A DNA stretch of 64,000 nt, taken from positions 124,001 through 188,000 of the forward strand of contig NC_087068.1 of the NCBI RefSeq assembly GCF_963678635.1, read 5' to 3'. The position numbers and the translations under genes were made by a program. The DNA is from Symsagittifera roscoffensis (Eukaryota > Xenacoelomorpha > Acoela > Convolutidae). How positions within the stretch are numbered: position 1 is the first letter of the stretch; every line of letters starts with the position of its first letter. Of this stretch, positions 1 through 7,752 are shown one piece after another. The notes beneath the pieces are model-generated. The model was not told the origin of the DNA. It did not search any database and saw nothing but the letters and a program-made list of their open reading frames with translations.

Positions 1-2
1 TC

Positions 3-1370
3 CTGTTGATGGCAGCATATGGAGAAAGGGGAGTACTAGACCGCCCGAACATGAGAGTGACGAGGTGGAGAAACGGGGCTCTCTCAGGGAGTGACTTGGC
101 GAATGAGCCTGGATTGGGAAGTTCTAGGACTTACCAACCAGGTGAGATGCCAATGCCCTCCAAGCCCAAACCTGGGCTGACGAAAATGCATCGGGAGATG
201 AACAGCGAGGCGGCCTCGTCTGGTTCACCACTGAGAGCAGCTGTGCCACCAAAAAGGGCGAAAGTAGCACAGAAAGTTCAGACGAACCAAACCATGCAAG
301 ATCTGGATGAGATGAACGATGAACTGAAAAGTACGAAGAAGGAGCTGGACGAGATGACCAAAAGTATGCTCCAGATGGAGGAAGATCGAGACATGTGGAG
401 AAAATTGTTTGAAGACTGCAACAAAAAGCAGGGCCAAGAAATTGAGCGCTTGAGGCAGGACTACAAAGAGCGATCGCAACAGATGGCGTTGACAACGGCC
501 GTGGAGAAAGTGATACCTGCAAGGGATATTCCTCGTGGGCAGTCCCCGATGGAGCTCTTGACGCCTCGAGAAGTGAGTCAAACAACGGAGACACGGCTCC
601 CAGCAGAGACAAACCGAGTAACAATCCCGGATTCTAGTGACACCTTGGGTGACCCCGTCGTGGAACAGACATTGAGGAAGCTGATAGAGACAGCTGGACG
701 ACTGGTCGCTAACAAGAATGTGCCAGGTTCCGGGGTGACTGCACCCTATGGAACGATTGACGACACGGGCAGAGTACGACTCTCCCAGACCGTGATCAGA
801 CAGGGGATAAGTGACGTGACACCACTCATGGGGAGCTCGAGAATCCCAGAGAGAAGAATACGGAAGATGCCAGCGAAGAAAGTGTCTCGCATAATAGACG
901 TGCAGAAGAATAATCAATTGAAATATAATTTCACGGGAGTTCCGGAGACAGATCCGAGGGCTTGCTTCAATCGAGCGACTTGGAGCCCGGCAGTAAATCT
1001 GCAGCAACCACCACTCGGGACATCTCATCTGATACTGGGAGACAGCTTGGTCAGAGTGCTGTCGAATTTGAGGACCTCGTGGGTCACCACGGTGATGGCC
1101 TTTGGAAGCGCGACGATAGCCCAGTTATATCGAATGGCGGAACTGATGAATCCAGGGAGGATCCCCAATGTGATGATCGTAGTTGGGACGAATGACATCT
1201 CCAGAGGTTCAGATGAGCAGGAAGCGCTATGGGAGTCAATGATGGTGTGTTTGTTTACTACCCTCTGGCAGAAATTCAATTGCGCGGTACTGACCGTTTG
1301 CACTGTGCCAATGAATACGAGAAGCCTGACAGCATCAGGAAGAAGGTACAACGAGGGAGTCGTCAGGTGA
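3..1370 (+). CDS. SGNH-hydrolase module, unit 1, open segment 1 (coiled coil plus SGNH blocks I-III)
   Basis: This open frame enters from before the window and ends at a TGA (1368-1370). Residues about 90-150 are rich in Lys, Glu and Met and read as a coiled coil. The C-terminal third carries SGNH/GDSL esterase signatures: LILGDSL (block I nucleophile Ser, near residue 345) and VVGTNDIS (block III Asn, near 395). Block V (Asp-x-x-His) is absent here but appears in the same frame just after the TGA, so a complete catalytic triad spans the stop. The segment is intronless and much GC-richer than the Maverick beside it. SGNH esterases deacylate small esters; coiled coil plus SGNH also occurs in ORF1 of CR1-like LINEs, but no reverse transcriptase was found in this module. 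The substrate is unknown. The unit 2 copy is almost identical. Confidence 0.65.
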   Translation: MLMAAYGERGVLDRPNMRVTRWRNGALSGSDLANEPGLGSSRTYQPGEMPMPSKPKPGLTKMHREMNSEAASSGSPLRAAVPPKRAKVAQKVQTNQTMQDLDEMNDELKSTKKELDEMTKSMLQMEEDRDMWRKLFEDCNKKQGQEIERLRQDYKERSQQMALTTAVEKVIPARDIPRGQSPMELLTPREVSQTTETRLPAETNRVTIPDSSDTLGDPVVEQTLRKLIETAGRLVANKNVPGSGVTAPYGTIDDTGRVRLSQTVIRQGISDVTPLMGSSRIPERRIRKMPAKKVSRIIDVQKNNQLKYNFTGVPETDPRACFNRATWSPAVNLQQPPLGTSHLILGDSLVRVLSNLRTSWVTTVMAFGSATIAQLYRMAELMNPGRIPNVMIVVGTNDISRGSDEQEALWESMMVCLFTTLWQKFNCAVLTVCTVPMNTRSLTASGRRYNEGVVR

Positions 1371-2441
1371 AATAACATCTTGAGGAAACTCGCAAGTCGG
1401 AACGCCGGAAGAATGATCCTCATGGACATCGAACATGAGTTGAGAGCTATGGATCAGGCCAGCCTGACCACGGACGGCATCCACTTCGACAGTATCGAAG
1501 GACAAGCTTGGTTGAATCGAGTCTTCCAAGAGCGGTTGGACGAGCTGGAAGCAGAACTCTTTGACACAGGAGTGCTGAAGGATGAAGGAACAGTGAGTGA
1601 CGCGGTGATTAACACCTTTGTGCCTCCTAGCTTGGAAACACGCTTGGGTACGGTCCCGGCCGTCACAAACTACAGGCAACAAAGCTCCAGCGAACCACGT
1701 CAGAGGACAAACGTACAAGATCGATTGGGAGAAGCGCCGATGAGGAGGACCATCCATCCTAGGAGAAGGATAGGACCTGTCAATCCAATCGAAGAGACAG
1801 CCGGCACGTCTAGATCGGACACTAGATCGGACACTAGATCGGAGACGACAAGTAACAGTCGAGAGGAGAGACGTCCGAGCAGAGGCTCGTTGATGTGGTC
1901 AAGACCCATACCGTCTCCCTGGCATGTATACAAAGACGAGCTAATGAAGCTGGATCTCCAGAGAGTAAGCTTCATCGAAGATGCAAGGAGGATGCTGAAT
2001 GGAGCGACGCTATCCGTCAGCAGATTGTACTCGATAACCGGCGTAGACTGGTTGATAGCCGCTAGCATAAACTTCAGCTCCACGACGGCCTTGAGATTTG
2101 CTGACCTAGAGGGACTGCTCTCTAACAACACAATGGGGCCAGTGAATACGAGACCATTGCAAGACTTGAGGTTGAATCATGATGAGGGGAATCGTGAAGA
2201 GAGACCAGGAAGATTCCTGACGACGAGAGCGCCGATTGGACAACACGTGAAGATATTCAGGCAGCTGACGACACCCCCTGGTCATGTGAAGGAGAGAGTA
2301 TACCCAAAAATAGTGAATCAAGATGGTGATGCCCAAAGATATGGCGGATTGAAAGCGATAAAGAAAGATGAGACCATCTTCGCCGCCTATGACAAAGCAG
2401 AAATGAGGAAGGCCAAGATTATGGTAGTAGCGAATTCATAG
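1371..2441 (+). CDS. SGNH-hydrolase module, unit 1, segment 2 (SGNH block V and linker)
   Basis: This segment continues the frame of segment 1 directly after the TGA and ends at TAG (2439-2441). About 35 residues in it has DGIHFDSIEGQ, a good SGNH block V with the catalytic Asp-x-x-His, so it belongs to the same enzyme as segment 1. The rest is polar linker, including a short RSDT repeat around 1810-1845, followed by a region ending in KIMVVANS, which sits where block I of a second SGNH-like fold would be. The next segment resumes in frame after the TAG. The segment is either the middle of one long decayed gene or part of a protein needing stop readthrough. No promoter or start signal of its own is evident. 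Confidence 0.6.
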   Translation, partial: NNILRKLASRNAGRMILMDIEHELRAMDQASLTTDGIHFDSIEGQAWLNRVFQERLDELEAELFDTGVLKDEGTVSDAVINTFVPPSLETRLGTVPAVTNYRQQSSSEPRQRTNVQDRLGEAPMRRTIHPRRRIGPVNPIEETAGTSRSDTRSDTRSETTSNSREERRPSRGSLMWSRPIPSPWHVYKDELMKLDLQRVSFIEDARRMLNGATLSVSRLYSITGVDWLIAASINFSSTTALRFADLEGLLSNNTMGPVNTRPLQDLRLNHDEGNREERPGRFLTTRAPIGQHVKIFRQLTTPPGHVKERVYPKIVNQDGDAQRYGGLKAIKKDETIFAAYDKAEMRKAKIMVVANS

Positions 2442-4538
2442 TTCGTGTACACCTCCAAGTCTCTGTTTTGGCCGGACGTCCTAATGTTGGCAGCGGTCGA
2501 CCTGGACCTACTGCAATCGATATCTCTGGCTATAGGGGTACAAAGGCAGACGGACATGAACCCAATTACGATTGTGTTTGCTGGCATCAATGACCATCTA
2601 CACAGTAGAAGTTTTCTGAGCAGACTCAGAGATCCTACAACGGCAGAGAAAGCTGTATGGCCCGCGATAAAAGATATCCATGAGTCGATGGGTGAAGTGG
2701 TGGATGCGGCGAAGGAGGGGTCATTCACCAAAGTGACACCGAGAATAGTATTCGCGTTGTCTCCGGGATATGCACATCTCCCGGATGGACTGAAATTTGT
2801 GTATGCGATTGTGACCTTACTTTCGGAAGGAAAATATGATGTAATCATATCAGCCCCGAATCGCATGATAGAGATGGAGAACCTGAGGCCACTTAAGGCT
2901 GAACTGCCTGCAGTGTGGTCAGATATCTCAAACGCGATGAGAGGATTCAAGGACCATGCGCTACACATGTTAGTATTGGATGAGGTGCTGGGGTTGGAAC
3001 TGTCCAATTTCAGTCGACAGCTCAAACTGAAACCAGGAGTAGACGACGACCATCGAGTGATCGCGGCGATGTCCACCGACTTATGGTTCCGAGCAATGGA
3101 AGTGGCAAGTGAAGACACAAGAAGGAAAAATTCACTAGAGACGAGAGCTCATTTGGAGGCGATGGTTCTGAGAACCAAGCCGGAAGCCAACCAGTGGCTA
3201 CACCTGAACCCTAGAGTAGCGGCATTGGGTGCAGATGCTTTTGAGCAAGGCCCCGTGATGATCACAAAGATACATGCCTACTTGTTGAAGGAGGTGAACC
3301 TGGCGGAAAATGCCGGAGAAAAGACCGCTGATTTTGTGAACAGAATGTGTCAAATTACTCTGGAAACCTTCTGGACCCAGGAAGTGAAGGGACAGGAGGG
3401 TTTTGAACGGACAGACAGCATGTTGGAAGGGTTGGGAGCCGGATGGACCGCGTCCTTCTTGGCAAAAGTTTATCCGAAAGTCTCGCACTGCTTGATAAAA
3501 GAATTCCTCCAAGCAGTAGTGGAAATATCGATAGTGGAACTAATAGCCTTGTTCGTGACATTTGGAGCAGAGAGTTTCGTTAAGAGGCCGGCGATACTGC
3601 TCACCGATGGAATCCAGAACCTGCGGCTAGACGGACTTCTGACATTGATTGCAATTACCCACGGAAACTTGGGAGGACTGATGAAACTGGCACGTTGTCC
3701 AGAGCAGATGAGAGAGAGAGTGAGGAAAATGAATATGAAGAAATCCACGGACTCGTGGAACAAGATAAGAGACCTGAGACACACTCTTATCCAGTATCTC
3801 TTACAACAAAATCGCTTTGGAACGGGAGAAGACGAGACGATTGAAAGAGAGGAAGATGTTGGACGACATGTTGGAGGCATGCCGCTGTTAACCGATCTGA
3901 GCTTGGCTATGAGAACCGATCACTTGGCGCTGATCAGAGGAGTCACGGAGTTTGTAACGGTGATCTATGGACCAGCAGTCACGTTTGCGTTCCCTGACGT
4001 TAAAGTGGAAGCATATAGGAGGTCGGTGCTGCACCTGAACCTCATATCGGCAGTGGACGGTAGTACACTGAACTGGTGTGAGCAGCACACATTGCGGGAG
4101 CTCATGAGTGAAGACCTGTTATTTGCGAAAATATCGGAGACAGAGATGACAGTCATCAATTTTGACGATCACTTCCGCGATCGCATGGGAGAAGTAGAAA
4201 GAGGACACATCGAAGTGTTTCCAAAGCTTTGGAATCTGAGACCCTATGATAAAACGAATGGTGAAATAACCAGAGTGCCTCGTCTCACTGCAGCATATCA
4301 CAAAGTGAGAGAAGAGACGAAGGACTGGGGCGATTACAAGAAGCTGCCGGAGGCAATCCCTGAATTCCCGCTGATAAGAAGGATGTTGCTCGGAGCAGTC
4401 TCCGTGGTACAAACTCCTAGATTGAGAGCATTCGAAACCAACGAAAGGAGAGTAGGGCATTTCGTGGGAACGATGGATCCATACTTTGTAGGGAGAAATG
4501 CCGCCATGTTACAATACACACGATTTGCATCAGTGTAG
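2442..4538 (+). CDS. SGNH-hydrolase module, unit 1, segment 3 (second SGNH-like fold plus helical region)
   Basis: Still in the same frame after the TAG, this open segment of about 698 codons ends at TAG (4536-4538). Near its start it has ITIVFAGINDHL, resembling SGNH block III (Gly-x-Asn-Asp). The expected block V position reads DGLK instead of Asp-x-x-His, and block I before the TAG reads ANS instead of GDS, so this looks like a second, probably inactive SGNH-like domain. The remainder is mostly helical with no family I recognise and no RT, protease or nuclease motif. Compared with unit 2 it is essentially identical up to about 3,670 and then diverges by roughly 1 percent. Confidence 0.5.
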   Translation, partial: FVYTSKSLFWPDVLMLAAVDLDLLQSISLAIGVQRQTDMNPITIVFAGINDHLHSRSFLSRLRDPTTAEKAVWPAIKDIHESMGEVVDAAKEGSFTKVTPRIVFALSPGYAHLPDGLKFVYAIVTLLSEGKYDVIISAPNRMIEMENLRPLKAELPAVWSDISNAMRGFKDHALHMLVLDEVLGLELSNFSRQLKLKPGVDDDHRVIAAMSTDLWFRAMEVASEDTRRKNSLETRAHLEAMVLRTKPEANQWLHLNPRVAALGADAFEQGPVMITKIHAYLLKEVNLAENAGEKTADFVNRMCQITLETFWTQEVKGQEGFERTDSMLEGLGAGWTASFLAKVYPKVSHCLIKEFLQAVVEISIVELIALFVTFGAESFVKRPAILLTDGIQNLRLDGLLTLIAITHGNLGGLMKLARCPEQMRERVRKMNMKKSTDSWNKIRDLRHTLIQYLLQQNRFGTGEDETIEREEDVGRHVGGMPLLTDLSLAMRTDHLALIRGVTEFVTVIYGPAVTFAFPDVKVEAYRRSVLHLNLISAVDGSTLNWCEQHTLRELMSEDLLFAKISETEMTVINFDDHFRDRMGEVERGHIEVFPKLWNLRPYDKTNGEITRVPRLTAAYHKVREETKDWGDYKKLPEAIPEFPLIRRMLLGAVSVVQTPRLRAFETNERRVGHFVGTMDPYFVGRNAAMLQYTRFASV

Positions 4539-5823
4539 ATGTATTCCCAGGAGTTCTGCAGACTGAGCAGAAATACATAGGAAAATGGAGGGAAGCGATC
4601 GAGACGGAAATGAACATCAGACACGTGAGACTTATTGTAGACCATCAGGAGCACGATATTTGGTGGGTTCAACATTGGCTCCAATGTGCAAGAGCAGATA
4701 CCCTGTACATTTCGTAGCTGTGGACGTGAAGAGTACAAGAACGATTGTGGATCAAGCCTTCTCAGTGCCGAAGTGTGTGAGACTGGCGAGAATGTCCGAG
4801 AAGTCTTATGAGTTGCTATGTAAGATGTTCTCAGCAGTTCCAGAGAGAACCAAGGAAGAATTGGAGTCAATACTAGGAAAGAAGTTCATGGGATATGTGA
4901 GCGGGAACTTCAGTGACTTTGAGAGACAGAAACAGAGGGGATCAACTGTCACAGATTACAATACAGTAGATGAGAATGATGAAGTCCACCGAGTGATGAT
5001 GGAAGTGGAACCATTACTGGAAGCTTCGGGAAAACGTAATTGGAGGAGCATCATGTTGACACATGATGAGTTTCCTTGCCACTGCTTGCTGCAGACCTGG
5101 TGGTATCCCAAGCGTAGTAATCTGATGTTGATCTGGGACTCTGGAGAGCTGCTCTCCATGGGTTTACCAGATTCATCACAGCCCATAACAATAGTGATAG
5201 TGGGAGTTATGATGGGGAAACGATGGCTGGAAGCTAATGTGAGAGAAAATAACAGACAGGAGGCACCGACGAGAGAACATTTGCGGAAGTTAGATTGTCT
5301 AAAAGATTTAGATCTTTTTGAGACAATGTGCAAAATTTTAAACATTCCGATGGAAGTGAAGAAGATATGGGCAAGGAAACGATTGATGCCATGGTTAAGA
5401 GCTAACATGACTGCATGGTTGTACGAGTATGCGAAGAAGCATATGTCGAAGCATGGCAGGGTGTACAGTGAATATCAGCTGGACATTGGAGCAGGAGATT
5501 TCAAGCGAGCTCTCGTGACTCGTCGGAAAGCAGTGACCACCGCTGTGAAAAGAATTTCCAGGACGAGTGAACGTAGTGGAAAAGAGAAGGCAGAGATGTT
5601 AAAGGAAGATTTGGAGAGAAACGTGACGTTGTGTCTCCACAACAGCTTCTGCAGGAACAGAGAATCTAACGTGGATCCCCTACCTTGTTGTAAACAGAGG
5701 GTAGAAGAGCAAAAGTGTTGGAGGACGGCTTCCAGCAGCGTCAGGATTGCTAACGACGTGTTGCAGGATACGGAGAATGAGAGTGCAGAGTCAGTATCAC
5801 AGGAGGAAGAAATGGAACATTGA
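4535..5823 (+). pseudogene. SGNH-hydrolase module, unit 1, segment 4 (C-terminal part, two frames)
   Basis: Coding continues in two further frames. One frame runs from about 4,535 to a TAG at 4,715-4,717 and includes HDIWWVQHWLQ. The other is open from about 4,585 to 5,823 (up to 412 codons). The second contains HFVAVDVKS, then a Cys/Trp-containing stretch (HDEFPCHCLLQTWWYPKR) and a basic, helical C-terminus ending in acidic EEEMEH. I do not recognise the domain. The alternating frames suggest at least two frameshifts relative to segment 3. Units 2 and 3 have one extra base near the start of this segment, which moves the frame switch, and a substitution creating a TAG that removes the acidic tail. 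Confidence 0.45.
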
Positions 5824-5870
5824 CGAATGACCAAAAAACAAGATGCAAAAAGAGATGAAATTAGAAGAAT

Positions 5871-5892
5871 TTAGAAGTTTTAGAACTTCTAA
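5871..5892. repeat. Perfect 9-bp inverted repeat, 4-nt loop
   Basis: TTAGAAGTT at 5871-5879 pairs exactly with AACTTCTAA at 5884-5892 around the loop TTAG. It lies about 50 nt after the SGNH stop codon, where it could act as a 3'-end hairpin. Similar sequence follows the module in units 2 and 3. Confidence 0.75.
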
Positions 5893-6342
5893 ACGACGAA
5901 AAAAGAAGAAAACAAAGGAGTGATGAAGAAAAAGTTAAAACTCAGAATTGTTTTATGTGTGTGAAAAAACTCAAGTGAGAAACCAAGCAACCATGTTGTA
6001 ATTGAAAACTGAAACATTTAGTTGAGTTTTGAAGTTGTTGCATTTATAAATTTGCATTTTGATTTTAGTCGAGTGGCTTTAGAGACACTCACTTACTATT
6101 TATTTAGAAAGGCTTGATTGAAGGAGTATAGTTAAATATTCCAGCCTACATGACTGTTTTTAATCAGCTAGGAGAACTGATCACTTTGTGGTGACATGAA
6201 ACATGAAAGGCTGGGGTAATCTCTCGAAGAGGGAGATTGTTTCATTGTTCTTTCTAACCACAGAGTTTCTTAGTTTTAATATTCAGGACAATAACAAGCA
6301 AGATTTCCGAAGGGAAGAAGCATAGTAGGATAATTTCAGCTT

Positions 6343-6373
6343 GTTGGTTGGCAGGACTGTCCTGCAAGCCAAC
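6343..6373. repeat. Near-perfect palindrome, 13 of 15 bp
   Basis: The arms 6343-6357 and 6359-6373 are reverse complements at 13 of 15 positions around a single central T. The core is GCAGGAC-T-GTCCTGC. It is present in all three units. Because the centre is one base, a DNA palindrome or protein-binding site is as likely as an RNA hairpin. Confidence 0.7.
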
Positions 6374-6632
6374 ACCTTTTAAATCTGAGAGAAAAAGTTT
6401 TAATCGGGACATTGACATTGGAAGTCAGAAAATATGTTTTATCTTAGGTCATATCCTCAATGTGCAGATTAATGAAAGAGTTTGAAGGCTATAGTGATGT
6501 GGTATGATGCCAATTATATTCTGCAGTGAGTCGATGTGACGTGGATAAAAGTAATTTCGTGCATTTTGTAAATTCTGTTCGATGACACTGTATCTATTTT
6601 ACGAGCATTGCGTGATTCAATGAGGAAATTGA

Positions 6633-6645
6633 CCGGACTGTCCGG
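6633..6645. repeat. CCGGAC-T-GTCCGG palindrome
   Basis: A 6-bp perfect palindrome around one T. It shares the GGAC-T-GTCC centre with the palindrome at 6343-6373, so the two may be sites for the same dimeric binder. It is conserved in units 2 and 3. Confidence 0.65.
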
Positions 6646-6974
6646 GGAGTATGTGACATTCGACCAGAATGTGCCAAAATGCAATCTCTGCAGTTTAGTC
6701 ATTTTTAGCAGCGAGCCTTCCGAGTTAGTAATTTTGGAGGATTAAGAACGTTATTTGAACGATTGAACAAAACGTGAAAGTTGAAGGATTCGGAAATTCC
6801 TAAATTTTAAATTTTCGAAGTGATTACGTAACATTTCTGAGAAACGTCAGAAACGGCCATTTTTGGCAGAAAAGCTGAAAAGCAACAGAACAATTTTAGC
6901 TGCGATTGCGAGAAGTGCGGAAAATGTGATAAAAAACGACAACAAATCACGGAGCTGACAGAAAACATTCCGAG

Positions 6975-7006
6975 TTGCAAATATTGTGTCGCTACAATAG
7001 TTGCAA
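6975..7006. repeat. 13-bp stem with GTCGCT loop, unit 1 copy (one mismatch)
   Basis: TTGCAAATATTGT and ACAATAGTTGCAA face each other around a 6-nt loop. Units 2 (25,560-25,591) and 3 (33,421-33,452) have TTGCAACTATTGT and are perfectly paired; unit 1 has one C-to-A mismatch. It is one of the strongest hairpins in the window. Confidence 0.8.
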
Positions 7007-7041
7007 GGCCGTTGCGAACAACGGTGAAGGGTGGAATTCAG

Positions 7042-7106
7042 CCTTCCGGGTTACGGAGAAATCAAGATTAACATACTTGATTCAGTGGATTCAAGAATCC
7101 GGAAGG
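7042..7106. repeat. CCTTCCGG/CCGGAAGG stem enclosing an inner hairpin
   Basis: CCTTCCGG (7042-7049) pairs perfectly with CCGGAAGG (7099-7106). Inside lies a second short stem, CTTGA with TCAAG, around 7076-7095. The nested arrangement recurs in units 2 and 3. Confidence 0.6.
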
Positions 7107-7200
7107 GTTTAGCTTCCTGTCATGTCCTGAATTGAATTTAATTAACAGCTGGATTCATTTTGATAAGGATGAGAAGCTAGGAGTTGGGGGAAAGGGTTGA

Positions 7201-7215
7201 TCCATCTTCGATGGA
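7201..7215. repeat. 6-bp stem with triloop (TCCATC-ttc-GATGGA)
   Basis: A perfect 6-bp inverted repeat with a 3-nt loop. It is kept in all three units. Confidence 0.55.
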
Positions 7216-7282
7216 GATGATGATTTTTATCTACTGAACAAAAACAATAATAATTCAATAAGTAGTAGCCCTGTTTTTAGGA

Positions 7283-7327
7283 GTGACCTCGTGGTCTGGG
7301 GATACTGAGACCCAGCCATGATCTCAC
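7283..7327. ncRNA. Candidate structured RNA hairpin (45 nt)
   Basis: The arm 7283-7300 (GTGACCTCGTGGTCTGGG) and the arm 7311-7327 (CCCAGCCATGATCTCAC) pair over about 14 positions, plus one G-U, two mismatches and a one-base bulge, leaving a 10-nt loop. The hairpin is preserved in units 2 (near 25,902-25,947) and 3. I see no tRNA or known ncRNA signature. Whether it is transcribed is unknown, so the RNA label is inference. Confidence 0.35.
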
Positions 7328-7452
7328 TATTTCGGCATGTAATTAAGTTAATTTGAGTGTTTTGACCGAAGCCGAAAGCAGTAACGTTTTTGTCGACCCG
7401 ATGTTAGAAAAGACCACCGAAAGTACTGGCTTGGTAGAGACGGTGAAAAGCA

Positions 7453-7483
7453 TATAAAGCTCTGTTTAGACGTTAGCCAGTCG
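7453..7483 (+). promoter_or_regulatory. TATA box plus initiator-like site
   Basis: TATAAA at 7453-7458 is followed 25 nt later by CAGTCG, resembling an initiator. The pair is conserved in all three units, just outside the left TIR. It would point rightward, antisense to polymerase B. It may be the promoter of a terminal repeat belonging to the SGNH element. Confidence 0.3.
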
Positions 7484-7547
7484 TCTTAGGACTTAGTTTT
7501 ATTTTCCGTCGATATGTATCTTCCGGGCGAATGTTACATATAATCAT

Positions 7548-7664
7548 ACTTTCTGTCTAATTGAAACAATGCTGAAACCTACAGAGACCTCGAAAAAAAA
7601 TCAAATTTTCTGAGAAAAAAAAATTAAATTACAAAAAAAAGTATATAAATCACTGCATTGTATA
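7548..7664. repeat. Maverick left TIR, unit 1
   Basis: This block of about 117 bp is the imperfect reverse complement of 46,111-46,223. The conserved core includes CCTACAGAGAC, a poly-A tract, TTAAATTACA and TATATAAATCACTGCAT. Similarity stops abruptly outside an ACTTTCT-like edge, marking the Maverick end on the SGNH side. No target-site duplication could be seen, because the left and right flanks differ. Confidence 0.65.
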
Positions 7665-7752
7665 ACAAGTTTACAGCAACATTTCACATTTTAATATCAT
7701 AAAACCAATATAACACGACATGATGAATATTTTTACTACACCAGATCAGTTC

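Larger units (their letters stand above)
5824..7547. other. Non-coding, hairpin-rich interval between SGNH module and Maverick, unit 1
   Basis: There is no convincing coding frame in these 1.7 kb. The interval is full of short inverted repeats, listed separately: 5871-5892, 6343-6373, 6633-6645, 6975-7006, 7042-7106, 7201-7215 and 7283-7327. It also has a TATAAA with an initiator-like CAGTCG 25 nt downstream at 7453-7483. All elements recur in units 2 and 3. Unit 1 lacks about 35 bp, near 7,109, that units 2 and 3 keep, with TTT microhomology at the joint. The interval could be a long structured 3' UTR, part of a terminal repeat of an element carrying the SGNH module, or flanking DNA into which the Maverick inserted. 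Confidence 0.6.

Noticed and set aside
225..1028. Long antisense ORF (267 codons) opposite SGNH segment 1, repeated at 18,809-19,612
   Set aside because: Shadow of a constrained frame; its protein is Cys/Leu/His-rich without motifs, and both copies are identical only because the sense strand is.
1368..1370. TGA read as selenocysteine
   Set aside because: No SECIS-like element was identified nearby, the position is not an active-site Cys/Sec in SGNH enzymes, and a second stop (TAG) follows.
2387..3118. Antisense ORF of 243 codons opposite SGNH segment 3
   Set aside because: Ser/Ala-rich mirror of the sense frame, no domain, no upstream signal.
3..5823. SGNH module as ORF1 of a CR1-like LINE
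   Set aside because: Coiled coil plus esterase would fit, but no endonuclease or reverse transcriptase follows, and the next 1.7 kb is non-coding.
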